NCBI RefSeq assembly: GCF_014252255.1
Contig: NZ_CP059213.1
Coordinates: 1 to 64,000, forward strand
Source: Blattabacterium cuenoti
GTDB taxonomy: Bacteria; Bacteroidota; Bacteroidia; Flavobacteriales; Blattabacteriaceae
DNA: 64,000 nucleotides
Reading direction: 5' to 3'
Positions 10,684 through 19,850 of the stretch are shown piece by piece. Each line of letters starts with the position of its first letter. The stretch's first letter is position 1. A model generated the notes under the pieces. It saw nothing but the letters and a program-made list of their open reading frames with translations. It did not search any database and had not been told where the DNA came from. A program made the translations under genes and the position numbers.

Positions 10684-11077
10684 TGGAACTGGCGGGATTC
10701 GAACCCGCGTCCAAACAAGTAGAATAAAAGTTTTCTACATACTTATCCAAAAAGTATTTTTCCATATTTATTCAAGTTTTGGATCCAGAATAAAACTAAG
10801 ATTCAAAAAATATTTCAGAAAATTTTAGAATCATCTATTTTCTTATCCTTACAATTATTTTTGTACCTCTATATTCAGAAATTATAAGGAATTAATTTCT
10901 GTAGAGATATTTTACTTCTGCATTATTAGCAGATAAAAGCTTTTTATTTAAGCAGCAAAAGCGTATTGTTGTTCGCCATTTATTATTTTGTAACGCTTTT
11001 TTTACGTGTAAATCCTTACGTAACACGGTATGCTTTCTTTTATTACTAGTCTTGCTGTCAAATCCAAAATCAGTCCC
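10684..11077 (-). ncRNA. ssrA: Transfer-messenger RNA (tmRNA)
   Basis: tmRNA rescues stalled ribosomes and tags incomplete proteins for proteolysis. Read on the minus strand, the 5' end GGGACTGATTTTGGATTTGA starts at 11077 and the tRNA-like 3' end GGGTTCGAATCCCGCCAGTT ends with the discriminator A at 10684. The acceptor halves GGGACTG and CAGTTCC pair (one G-U). The tag frame runs from 10977 to 10948 and reads GEQQYAFAA followed by TAA, close to flavobacterial tags of the GENNYALAA type and ending in the Ala-Ala degron. CCA is not encoded. It begins 14 bases after rodA and ends about 30 bases before lnt, so it sits inside the envelope gene run. The matching proteases ClpP and ClpC are also in this window. 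Confidence 0.96.
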
Positions 11078-11091
11078 TATATCTATTATTT

Positions 11092-12327
11092 TTATATAAA
11101 ATTAGTTTGATCTAATGCATCTATCCTTACAAATATAAATAATAAAATAGTAAAAGACCAAAGTGATGATCCTCCATAACTGAAAAAAGGTAAAACAATT
11201 CCTATTGTAGGAAATAAACCCATTACCATTCCTAAATTAATTATAAAATGAGTAAGAATAATATTTCCAACAGAATATCCAAAAATTCTTCCAAAAACAT
11301 CTTTTTGTCTTTCAGATAAAAAATAAATACGACTAATAAAAAATAAATAAAATGCAATAAAAATAATACTTCCTATAAAACCCCATTCCTCTCCTACAGT
11401 ACAAAAAATATAATCGGTATGTTGTTCAGGAACAAATTTACCTTTTGTAACAGTTCCTTTTTGATATCCTTTTCCAAAAAATTTTCCAGAACCAATAGCA
11501 GTTTTTGAGTATAATAAATTATATCCTACATTATCTCTATATTTTCTATCAAATTCATTTTGAAATAAAATATTAATCCTATCTCTATGATGTTGTTTTA
11601 AAAATTTTTGAGAAAAAAATGTAGAATAAATAGAAATAAAAGAAAAAAAAATAAATAAAAATATATAATAAAATAAATCAAAAAATGATATATTCTTTTT
11701 TTTTACAAAAAAGAAACAAAAAAAAATTATCAATAAAAATGAAACAATTATCCAAGGATATATATATAATGATATTACAAATAATAAAATAGAAAATAAA
11801 AAATAAAGTATAAAATAAATAGATAATCCTTCTCTATATAAAGTTAAAATAAAAGAGGAAAAAACTATAGATGACCCTGGATCAGGTTGAATAAATATTA
11901 AAAAAGCTGGTATTATCAATATAATACATGTTAATATTTTTTTATTTTTAACGTTATTTTGACTCATTAAATGAGCAACCATTAAAGATGTGGATATTTT
12001 AGATAATTCAGAAGGTTGAAAACTAATAGATCCGAATACATACCAAGATTTCGATCCATTTACGTTTTTTCCGAAAAAAAATACTCCTATTAAAAGAAAT
12101 AATGTCAATAAAAAGAAAAATGGTGTAAAATCTTTATAATGAATTGGTTTAAACAAAAAAATAAAAAATATGAAAAAAAAACTTAATAAAATCCATATTA
12201 GTTGTTTTTCTGCTTTTTCAGAAGAAACGGAGTATAAATTCATACATCCAAAAAAAATTATAAAAATATAAATAGTAACAATTACCCAATCTATATTTCT
12301 TAATAATATTTTATTTCTTTTTATCAA
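11092..12327 (-). CDS. rodA: Peptidoglycan glycosyltransferase RodA (SEDS family)
   Basis: SEDS-family polymerase that links lipid II into glycan strands for side-wall elongation, working with PBP2. The 411-residue protein is almost entirely hydrophobic helices, as expected for the 10-helix SEDS fold. It contains FVPEQHTDYIF, whose Asp near residue 305 is the family catalytic residue, followed by GEEWGF. Near the C-terminus is the PTIGIVLPFFSYGGSS signature. Its start overlaps the end of mrdA by 17 bases, indicating tight coupling. It is the last protein gene before ssrA in the minus-strand shape operon. Confidence 0.96.
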   Translation of the reverse strand: MIKRNKILLRNIDWVIVTIYIFIIFFGCMNLYSVSSEKAEKQLIWILLSFFFIFFIFLFKPIHYKDFTPFFFLLTLFLLIGVFFFGKNVNGSKSWYVFGSISFQPSELSKISTSLMVAHLMSQNNVKNKKILTCIILIIPAFLIFIQPDPGSSIVFSSFILTLYREGLSIYFILYFLFSILLFVISLYIYPWIIVSFLLIIFFCFFFVKKKNISFFDLFYYIFLFIFFSFISIYSTFFSQKFLKQHHRDRINILFQNEFDRKYRDNVGYNLLYSKTAIGSGKFFGKGYQKGTVTKGKFVPEQHTDYIFCTVGEEWGFIGSIIFIAFYLFFISRIYFLSERQKDVFGRIFGYSVGNIILTHFIINLGMVMGLFPTIGIVLPFFSYGGSSLWSFTILLFIFVRIDALDQTNFI

Positions 12328-14218
12328 TAGAATTTTTTATATAAAGATTATTTAATTTTTTCATTTTTGCTATAGTATTATATACTTTTTGTAATCCTGA
12401 AGTCATGATTTTTTTTTCTAAATTTTTTCTATATACATTATTTTTTATATATTTTTCCGCAATAAGAGTAGCAATAGGACCAGCCCAACGAGCTCCAAAA
12501 CCTCCATTTTCTATAATAACAGAAATAGCAATTTTAGGATCTTCTATAGGAGCAAATAATATAAAAATAGAATGATCAGGTAAAGAAACTATTTTTTGAT
12601 TTTTAATTTTAATAAAATTTTGAGATGTTCCTGTTTTTCCAGCCATTCTAATATCATATGATCTAAAACTTCTCCCTGTTCCAATTATAAAAACCTTTTC
12701 CATTCCATTAATAATTAAATTAAAATATTTACTTTTTACTTTCGTATATTTCGCTTTAGTGTAATTGGGATTATATATAGGTTTATGATTTATCCGTTTT
12801 ACAATATGTGGAGTATAAAAAAAACCTTTATTTGCTATAGCACAAACCATATTAGCTAATTGAATAGGAGTTACATTTATTTCTCCTTGTCCTATACTAT
12901 TGGAAATAATAGTAATAGCATTCCATTTTGTAATTCCATATTTTTTATTATAATAATCTCCTGAAGGAATAATACCTTTTTCTCCTGTAGATAAATCATT
13001 ATATAAATAATTTCCAAAACCAAAACTTTTAATAATATCACTCCATTCATTAACTCCTTTTGTTAAATTTTTAGGATATTTTTCAATAACACGTTTATAT
13101 ACTTGTGCAAAATAATTATTACAAGAAACAGCAACAGCTGTTTCTACACCTATAGGATATCCATGAATTCCAGAATGGCAACGAATTATTTTTCTACCAT
13201 ATTTAAATCCTTTATAACATATAAAAGTTGTATTAGTATTTACAACACCCATTTGAAGTCCAGCTAATTCTGTTAATAATTTAAATGGAGAAGCTGGAGG
13301 ATAACGAGCTTGTGTAGTTCTATCAAATAAAGGAGTATCTATAGTATCTTTCATTAATTTTTTAAATTCTTTAGTACGATTCATTCCTACAAATAAATTA
13401 GGATTATTAATAGGACTAGATACCAATGATAAAATTTCTCCATTTTTAGGATTAATAGCTACTATACCTCCTTTTTTTTGAAACATAAGTTTTTCTGCAT
13501 ACTTTTGTAAATTCCAATCTAAAGTTAAAGAAATATCATTTCCACTCACTGCTTTGATATCATTTTTTTTATTATTATAACTTCCTATAATACATCCTTT
13601 TCTATCTCTAACCCAATATTTTATACCCTTTTTTCCTCTTAAAATTTTTTCATAAGATTTTTCTACTCCTGCTAAACCAATAAAATCTCCCATTTTATAA
13701 TAATTAGATTCTCTTTTAATATTTTTTTGAGTAACCTCTCCTATATACCCAAAAACATTAGAAGAACTTTCGACTTTATAATCTCGTAAAGATCGTTTTG
13801 TCCAATCAAATCCTTTGTATTTGTAAAGTTTTTCTTGTATAGTCGCAAATTTTTCTTTTGATATAAAAGGAATAAAAACAGATGGTAAATATTTAGAAAA
13901 AGATTTTGCTTTTTCTAAATTTTTAAAAAAAGTTTCTTTTTCAATTCCTACAAGATTACAAAATTCTATAATATTAAAATGTTCATCAATAAGAATTGGA
14001 ATAACAATTAATTCATAAATAGATTTGTTAAAAACTAATAAATTTTCATTTCTATCAAAAATAGAACCTCTTTCAGGAATAATTATTTCTTGTTTTATAG
14101 AAGTATTAAAAGCATTAAGAATATATTTTTCCGTATATATTTGTATAAAAAATAATCTAATTGTAAAAATAAAACCTATAGAAATTAATAAAATATAAAA
14201 TTTATATAATTTTTTCAA
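12311..14218 (-). CDS. mrdA: Penicillin-binding protein 2 (elongasome transpeptidase)
   Basis: Class B PBP that crosslinks peptidoglycan during cell elongation. It has an N-terminal membrane anchor (about residues 5-27) and a dimerisation domain beginning with PERGSIFDRN. The transpeptidase domain has its nucleophile in SPFK near Ser309 (usual consensus STxK or STFK), the SxN motif as SCNN, and the KTGT motif near residue 528. Length 635. It overlaps mreD by four bases at its start and rodA by 17 bases at its end. The Mre-PBP2-RodA set implies a rod-shaped cell with active wall synthesis. Confidence 0.96.
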   Translation of the reverse strand: MKKLYKFYILLISIGFIFTIRLFFIQIYTEKYILNAFNTSIKQEIIIPERGSIFDRNENLLVFNKSIYELIVIPILIDEHFNIIEFCNLVGIEKETFFKNLEKAKSFSKYLPSVFIPFISKEKFATIQEKLYKYKGFDWTKRSLRDYKVESSSNVFGYIGEVTQKNIKRESNYYKMGDFIGLAGVEKSYEKILRGKKGIKYWVRDRKGCIIGSYNNKKNDIKAVSGNDISLTLDWNLQKYAEKLMFQKKGGIVAINPKNGEILSLVSSPINNPNLFVGMNRTKEFKKLMKDTIDTPLFDRTTQARYPPASPFKLLTELAGLQMGVVNTNTTFICYKGFKYGRKIIRCHSGIHGYPIGVETAVAVSCNNYFAQVYKRVIEKYPKNLTKGVNEWSDIIKSFGFGNYLYNDLSTGEKGIIPSGDYYNKKYGITKWNAITIISNSIGQGEINVTPIQLANMVCAIANKGFFYTPHIVKRINHKPIYNPNYTKAKYTKVKSKYFNLIINGMEKVFIIGTGRSFRSYDIRMAGKTGTSQNFIKIKNQKIVSLPDHSIFILFAPIEDPKIAISVIIENGGFGARWAGPIATLIAEKYIKNNVYRKNLEKKIMTSGLQKVYNTIAKMKKLNNLYIKNSIDKKK

Positions 14219-14727
14219 TGTTTAATTTTTCTGAAAAAAAAATATATAATACATAAAATAGTTGTAAAAATACTGCTGTATATTGTTCTATAAAAAATAA
14301 TTCTACTTAAAGTAGTTTCTTTTAATATTGCTAATATCAATAAAGAACAATGATGTGTAATTATTAATGAAAATATATAAAGAATTTTTCTAATAAAAGG
14401 TAATTCATAAATAGAAAAACCATTTCTATTTATAATAAAATTTTTACCATCAAAAAATTGTAAAAAACTACATCTTAAAAAAGCAGATAAAGTAGTAGAA
14501 AAAGCATGAATACCTCCAGAATTCATACAATGATCTATAATCCATCCAATTAAAAAAGATAATATTAAAAATAAATACTTATTTCTATTATATGGGAAAA
14601 CCAATATAAAAAGTACATATATATAAGAATAATATCCTAAAAATAATGGATTTAATATTGATATTTGAATTAAACAAAGAATAAAAATAAAAAAAATAGA
14701 AATAATAAAACTTTTAAAAAAATTCAT
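14215..14727 (-). CDS. mreD: Rod shape-determining protein MreD
   Basis: Small multi-pass inner-membrane component of the elongasome. The 170-residue product consists of about five hydrophobic segments with little conserved sequence, as is usual for MreD. Assignment rests on size, topology and position: it starts with a one-base overlap after mreC (TAATG) and overlaps mrdA by four bases, the canonical mreC-mreD-mrdA order. The central GWIIDHCMNSGGIHAFSTTL segment resembles the better-conserved helix of Bacteroidetes MreD proteins. Confidence 0.85.
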   Translation of the reverse strand: MNFFKSFIISIFFIFILCLIQISILNPLFLGYYSYIYVLFILVFPYNRNKYLFLILSFLIGWIIDHCMNSGGIHAFSTTLSAFLRCSFLQFFDGKNFIINRNGFSIYELPFIRKILYIFSLIITHHCSLLILAILKETTLSRIIFYRTIYSSIFTTILCIIYFFFRKIKH

Positions 14728-15560
14728 TACTTATTTTCAACTTTATAAAGTTGAATATCTTCCAACTCTTTTTTAAATAAATTTTTTACAACATAAGCGT
14801 TTTCTATAGTAGAAAAATTAGCCATTAATTTAATTTTTATAATATAATTAGAATGTTCTTCATCCAATTTATAAGAATAAACTCTTCCAATTTCAATTCC
14901 TTCAGGAAAGGTAGAAGATTTTCCATCTGTTTCTACTATATCTCCTTTATGAATACAAGAATGTCTAGGTATATCATACAAAATAACATATTCATAATCT
15001 ATTCCATCCCAACTTAAAGTTCCAAAATATTTATTTTTTTTTAATCTAGCATTTACTTTAATTTTTTGATTTAAAAGAGAAATTGCAATACTAAAATGTG
15101 GAGATGTTTTTATAATAATTCCTGCAATTCCATTAGATAATATAATTCCCATATCAGGTTTAATTCCATCTATATATCCTTTATTTATAGTGATATAATT
15201 TTCCTGATCATGAATGCTATTATTTATAATTTTTACGGGAGTAAAAGTATACTGTTGTAGATAATCAATATTTTCTTTTTTAAAATCTTTAGATATTTTT
15301 TTTATTTTATAAAGTATATGTGCATTTCTTAATTTTCTATTTTCATTTAATAATTTTTTATTCTCAATTTCCAATAAAAAATAGCTACGTAATTTATAAA
15401 TACTTTCATAAATATTTCCAATTATAAAATTAGAAGAACCTGCATAAATATATTGATGTAATTTAGAATTTGAAAAAGAAAGAAAAATTGCAGAACATTC
15501 TAGTATAAAAAAGAAAATAAAAAAACGCCATTTTAAAAGAAAACTGAAAAACTCACGCAT
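14727..15560 (-). CDS. mreC: Rod shape-determining protein MreC
   Basis: Periplasmic scaffold linking MreB, MreD and PBP2. The 277-residue protein has one N-terminal transmembrane helix (about residues 10-30). A helical region containing KLRSYFLLEIENKKLLNEN predicts the dimerisation coiled coil (about 55-90). The beta domain follows (about 105-265) with NNSIHDQENYITINKGYIDGI and GIILSNGIAGIIIKTSPHFS, typical of the family. It lies 16 bases downstream of mreB and its stop codon overlaps the mreD start by one base. Confidence 0.94.
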   Translation of the reverse strand: MREFFSFLLKWRFFIFFFILECSAIFLSFSNSKLHQYIYAGSSNFIIGNIYESIYKLRSYFLLEIENKKLLNENRKLRNAHILYKIKKISKDFKKENIDYLQQYTFTPVKIINNSIHDQENYITINKGYIDGIKPDMGIILSNGIAGIIIKTSPHFSIAISLLNQKIKVNARLKKNKYFGTLSWDGIDYEYVILYDIPRHSCIHKGDIVETDGKSSTFPEGIEIGRVYSYKLDEEHSNYIIKIKLMANFSTIENAYVVKNLFKKELEDIQLYKVENK

Positions 15561-15576
15561 AAGATTTATATCTATC

Positions 15577-16617
15577 CTATTTCATTAAAAATGTAAATTT
15601 ATCAATATTTTTCAATGCAACCCCAGTACCTTTAACAACTGCTCTTAAAGGATCTTCTACTAAAAAAACAGAAAGTCCAGTTTTTTTGGAAATTCTTTTA
15701 TCTAATCCTCTCAAAAGAGACCCTCCTCCAGCCATATATATTCCTGTTTTATAAATATCTGCTGCGAGTTCTGGTGGAGTTCTTGAAAGAGTTTCCATAA
15801 CCGCATCTTCAATTCGTAAAATTGATTTATCAAGAGCAGGAATAGTTTCTTTATAAGAAATATTCATTTCTTTTGGTTTACCAGTTGGTAAATCGCGACC
15901 TTGTATATGAATATCCTCAGGAGGATTTTCAATAGATTCCATTGCAGCTCCTATATCTATTTTTATTTTTTCGGCAGTTCTCTCTCCAATATATAAATTA
16001 TATTTTGTACGAAGAAAATAAGATATATCGTTTGTAAAAACATCTCCCGCTATTTTTATAGATTTTTGACAAACTATTCCACCTAAAGCAATAACTCCAC
16101 ATTCTGTAGTACCTCCTCCTATATCAATAATCATATTTCCTTCTGCTTTTGTAACTGAAATTCCAGAACCTATAGCAGCTGCCATTGGTTCTTCAATTAG
16201 ATAAACTTCTTTTGCATTGAGATGTTGAGCAGAATCTTTAACTGCTCTTTTTTCTACTTCCGTTATTCCAGATGGAATACAAATTACCATTATTAATGAT
16301 GGAGTAAAAAATTTATTATTTATACCTGGTATTTTTTTGATAAATTCTCTTATCATTAATTCAGCTACTTGATAGTCTGCAATAACTCCATCTTTTAATG
16401 GTTTATATATTTTAATATTTTCATGTGTTTTTCCTTGCATTTGTTTTGCTTCTTCCCCTACAGCTAATACTTTTTTTGTTCGTATATCTATAGCTATTAT
16501 TGAAGGCAAATCCACTATAACTTTATTATTATGCATAATAAGTGTATTTGCTGTTCCTAAATCTATAGCTATTTCTTGAGTAAATAGGTTCTTCATAAAA
16601 TCTATTATTAATCCCAT
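15577..16617 (-). CDS. mreB: Rod shape-determining protein MreB (bacterial actin)
   Basis: Actin-like ATPase whose membrane-associated filaments position wall elongation. The 346-residue protein has the phosphate-1 loop IAIDLGTANTL, the phosphate-2 loop DIGGGTTECGVIALGG and the adenosine loop AGGGSLLRGLD. It also has the conserved EEPMAAAIGSG segment. A second in-frame Met eight codons in (MKNLFTQEIAIDLG) is an alternative start. It heads the minus-strand run mreB-mreC-mreD-mrdA-rodA-ssrA-lnt. It is divergent from folK, with only about 92 A/T-rich bases between, which must hold both promoters. Confidence 0.97.
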   Translation of the reverse strand: MGLIIDFMKNLFTQEIAIDLGTANTLIMHNNKVIVDLPSIIAIDIRTKKVLAVGEEAKQMQGKTHENIKIYKPLKDGVIADYQVAELMIREFIKKIPGINNKFFTPSLIMVICIPSGITEVEKRAVKDSAQHLNAKEVYLIEEPMAAAIGSGISVTKAEGNMIIDIGGGTTECGVIALGGIVCQKSIKIAGDVFTNDISYFLRTKYNLYIGERTAEKIKIDIGAAMESIENPPEDIHIQGRDLPTGKPKEMNISYKETIPALDKSILRIEDAVMETLSRTPPELAADIYKTGIYMAGGGSLLRGLDKRISKKTGLSVFLVEDPLRAVVKGTGVALKNIDKFTFLMK

Positions 16618-16709
16618 TAATATTTTTTTTATGAAAATATTAACCTAATTTAAATAAAAATTACAGTTTTTTAGTATATTAAATATATTATATATTATAT
16701 AAATTTTTT

Positions 16710-17216
16710 TTGAAGGAACATAATGTTTTTTTATTACAAGGAAGTAATAAAAACAATCGTAAAGAATATTTAGATCAATCTTTAATTTTGATCTCTAAAA
16801 AAATTGGAAAAATTTTTCAAAAATCTTCATATTTTGAAAGTGAAGCATGGAATATGAAAAATTCGTCTTCTTTTTATAATAGAGTTTTATGTGTAAAAAC
16901 TTATCATTCTCCTATGATTCTTTTAAAAAATATTTTCAGTATAGAATATATTATAGGAAGAAAAAAAAATTTTTCAAAAATAAAAGGAGAATATAAAGAT
17001 AGAAAAATAGATATAGATATTTTATTTTATGATGATATTATTATATTTAGTTCTATTTTGACTATTCCACATCCTTTATTACATGTTAGAAGATTTGTTT
17101 TAGAACCTATGTGTGAAATTAATCCTAATAAATATCATCCAATATTTCATTTGACTATTTTAGAAATATTAGGATTATGTACAGATAAATTTAATGTTCA
17201 AAAATTATATATTTAA
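16710..17216 (+). CDS. folK: 6-hydroxymethyl-7,8-dihydropterin pyrophosphokinase
   Basis: HPPK transfers pyrophosphate from ATP to hydroxymethyl-dihydropterin in folate synthesis. The 168-residue product begins VFLLQGSNKNNR, has the ESEAWNMKNSSSFYNRVL region, and carries the signature RKIDIDILFYDD with the Mg-binding aspartates. After that comes IPHPLLHVRRFVLEPMCEI, strongly diagnostic of HPPK. The start is TTG at 16710; the nearby ATG at 16723 is out of frame. The 3' end overlaps the next gene by 23 bases. It is divergent from mreB. Confidence 0.94.
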   Translation: MKEHNVFLLQGSNKNNRKEYLDQSLILISKKIGKIFQKSSYFESEAWNMKNSSSFYNRVLCVKTYHSPMILLKNIFSIEYIIGRKKNFSKIKGEYKDRKIDIDILFYDDIIIFSSILTIPHPLLHVRRFVLEPMCEINPNKYHPIFHLTILEILGLCTDKFNVQKLYI

Positions 17217-19443
17217 ATTAATAAATTTAAAAAATATACAAAAATATAAAAAACAAAATTTTTTTATTACAATTTTATTTTTATTTATTTTTATTTATGT
17301 TCCTATTTTCATTTATGCAAACGAACAAAAAGAAAAAAAAAATATTTTTGATAAAAAAAATAATTCTGTATTTAAAGATATTATAAAATATCAATCCAAT
17401 ATACAAGAACATAATATAAAAGAAGGTAAATCTTATTTAAAAGGAAAAGCTTTTATAAAGTATGATGATATACAAATTCAAGCGGATTGTATTGAATTTA
17501 ATTGGAAAAGTGGAGATTTATACGCAATTCAAAAGGAAAAATTTTCTTTTTTACAAAAAGATAATAATAAATATTTTTTTAAAAATCTTCATTTTAATTT
17601 AAAAAATAAAAATATAGAAGCGAAAGATTTTTATATAAAAAGAGAAAATTATATGATCATTGCAAATAGTATTGAAAATAAGGATCCAAATATAAGTTTA
17701 ATGAAAAAAATTACATATATATCAGATCCTTTTTATTTACAAAATAAAGATAATGATCCTGATTTTTATTTAAAAACAAATTTTTTAAAATATTATCATA
17801 CCAAAAAATATATTTTTTCTGGGCCAGTTTTTTTTTATTGGTATCAAGTTCCAATGCCTATATTTTTACCTTTTTTATATATTCCTATTAAAGAATTAAA
17901 TAAATATAGAATAATATATCCAAAAATTGGAATTCAAAATAAAAAAATTTATATAGAAAATATAGGATTATCTTTTCCAATTTATAATATTCTAAATTTT
18001 AAAATATTAAGTTCTATATATAATAGATATAAATGGATTTTTAAAACAAATATGGAATATAAATTTAAATATTTTTATTATGGTTTTTTTGATTTTAATT
18101 ATCAATATATGTTAAATAATAAAATTGATTATCAATTTAAATGGGAACATCATCAAAATTATAAATCATATAATGGTATAAATTTTAATGCAAAAATTAA
18201 TTACGATAAAAATAACGAATTTAATGATTCTATTTCATATTTAAGTGTGAGAAAAAAATTTTCTAATTATTTATTATTTATGGATGCTTATATGTTACAA
18301 AATAATAGTAATAAAGTAGGAATAAAATTTATAATTCCAGAATTAATTTTTCATATGAAAAATATGCCATTTAATAATAAAAAAAATTTTTTTTTGCGTT
18401 ATATGAACATTGAAAATAAAATATTAATTCATAATTTTTTAGATTTTTTTCATGAACATAAAAAAATATCTTTTTATACTGAATTTAATCAAAAAATGAG
18501 TATTTATACTTATCTTTCTTTTTTTAATTTTTATTTAAAAATTTTACCTAAAATTTGTTATAATGAATTTTATATATGGAAATTTCCTTATTCTTTTGTT
18601 TCAAATTTTCAAAATATAGATTTATCATCAGATATTATATCTATTCCATTGAATTTTAATAAAATTTACAAAAGTAAAAAAAATTCAATTTTTTTTATCC
18701 ATAAAATGGAACCTATGTTATCTTTTTATGTAAAATATTTTCCTCCTGTTTTTTATAACGAAAAAAATCATTTTGAAAAAAAAATAAATTTTATATTAAA
18801 TAATGATTTAAATATTCAAATAAAAAATATTTTTAATAAAAAAATAAAAATATTTAAAAATTGGAAATATTCATTTCTTATTGACCATAATTCTATTAAA
18901 TGGGATAATTTTCAAATAGAAGGAAATGCAGATTTTACAAAAGGAATAGGCGTAAAATATAAAGGGGGAATAAATTTTTTAAAAGAAAAAAATATGTATT
19001 TTAATTTATCTTTTTTTTGTAATTATGAAACTAATTTTTTATCTAAAAAAAATGAAAATAAATATAAAAAAAAAGGAAAATATCGTTATGATTATTTTTT
19101 TTTTGATAAAAATAATTATGCTCATTACTCAATTCCATTAAATTTTAATATTGATTATTATTATAATAATAACAATAATATTAATCAAAAAAAATCATTA
19201 GATACTTTTTTAAGTATAAATGGATCTATTAATATTACAAAATATTGGAAAATTGATATTCATACAAATTATGATTTTTTTAAAAAAAAAATAACATTTG
19301 CTAATATTATTTTTTATAGAGATTTAAGAAGTTTTGAAATGAGTTTTAATTGGATTCCTATAAAAAATCCTTCTTGGTATTTTTTTATTGGAATAAAAGA
19401 TAAAAATTTAAGGAATATCATACAATATAATGAAAAAAATTAA
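17194..19443 (+). CDS. lptD: LptD-like LPS-assembly outer-membrane protein
   Basis: Candidate outer-membrane LPS translocon. The 749-residue product has an N-terminal hydrophobic export segment (about residues 22-42). An OstA-like beta-jellyroll region follows at about 60-170, with motifs such as YLKGKAFIKYDDIQIQAD. The segment VPMPIFLPFLYIPI near residue 220 resembles the conserved start of the LptD barrel. The rest alternates aromatic and polar residues like beta strands. It is shorter than many Bacteroidetes LptD proteins (about 850-900) and very rich in Asn, Lys, Ile and Phe, so divergence is high. Overlap with folK by 23 bases makes the first ATG uncertain. An OstA/LptA-like gene lies nearby and lptB is 7 kb downstream. 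Confidence 0.75.
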   Translation: MFKNYIFKLINLKNIQKYKKQNFFITILFLFIFIYVPIFIYANEQKEKKNIFDKKNNSVFKDIIKYQSNIQEHNIKEGKSYLKGKAFIKYDDIQIQADCIEFNWKSGDLYAIQKEKFSFLQKDNNKYFFKNLHFNLKNKNIEAKDFYIKRENYMIIANSIENKDPNISLMKKITYISDPFYLQNKDNDPDFYLKTNFLKYYHTKKYIFSGPVFFYWYQVPMPIFLPFLYIPIKELNKYRIIYPKIGIQNKKIYIENIGLSFPIYNILNFKILSSIYNRYKWIFKTNMEYKFKYFYYGFFDFNYQYMLNNKIDYQFKWEHHQNYKSYNGINFNAKINYDKNNEFNDSISYLSVRKKFSNYLLFMDAYMLQNNSNKVGIKFIIPELIFHMKNMPFNNKKNFFLRYMNIENKILIHNFLDFFHEHKKISFYTEFNQKMSIYTYLSFFNFYLKILPKICYNEFYIWKFPYSFVSNFQNIDLSSDIISIPLNFNKIYKSKKNSIFFIHKMEPMLSFYVKYFPPVFYNEKNHFEKKINFILNNDLNIQIKNIFNKKIKIFKNWKYSFLIDHNSIKWDNFQIEGNADFTKGIGVKYKGGINFLKEKNMYFNLSFFCNYETNFLSKKNENKYKKKGKYRYDYFFFDKNNYAHYSIPLNFNIDYYYNNNNNINQKKSLDTFLSINGSINITKYWKIDIHTNYDFFKKKITFANIIFYRDLRSFEMSFNWIPIKNPSWYFFIGIKDKNLRNIIQYNEKN

Positions 19444-19459
19444 AAATAAATAATTCAAT

Positions 19460-19849
19460 ATGATACCTAAAAAATTTTCAATAGAAAAAATACCATCTTA
19501 TGGACCATATAGTACATGTGTAATTGTAGACAATTTTTTATTTGTTTCTGGACAAATAGCTGTAGATCCAAAAACTGGAAAATTAATTTCCGATACTATA
19601 GAAATAGAAACAAAAAAAATTATGGAAAATTTAAAAATTATTCTTTTAGAAAATAAAATAGGATTTCAAAATGTTATTAAAACTTCTATTTTTGTAAAAA
19701 ATATGAATCATTTTTCTAAAATAAATAAAATATATTCTTGTTTTTTTCATAAAGGACATTATCCAGCTAGAGAAACTATACAAGTTTCTGGATTGCCAAA
19801 AAATGCTAATATAGAAATATCTTTAATTGCATATATAAAGATTAATTAA
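19460..19849 (+). CDS. ridA: RidA-family enamine/imine deaminase
   Basis: Hydrolyses reactive enamine/imine intermediates released by PLP enzymes, protecting other PLP enzymes. The 129-residue protein shows the full RidA pattern. GPYSTCVIVDNFLFVSGQI lies near the N-terminus, followed by DPKTGKL. The C-terminal signature YPARETIQVSGLPKNANIEI supplies the substrate-binding Arg and the terminal Glu region. It sits between two LPS-transport-like genes, just upstream of a PLP-dependent aminotransferase, which suits its role. Confidence in family is high; the exact physiological substrate is not visible. Confidence 0.94.
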   Translation: MIPKKFSIEKIPSYGPYSTCVIVDNFLFVSGQIAVDPKTGKLISDTIEIETKKIMENLKIILLENKIGFQNVIKTSIFVKNMNHFSKINKIYSCFFHKGHYPARETIQVSGLPKNANIEISLIAYIKIN

Positions 19850-19850
19850 A

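Noticed and set aside
10653..10718. N-terminal extension of lnt starting MFGRGFESRQF
   Set aside because: The codons are the tmRNA T-arm and acceptor read as protein; the GFESR pattern is the usual artefact of translating the TTCGAATC loop.
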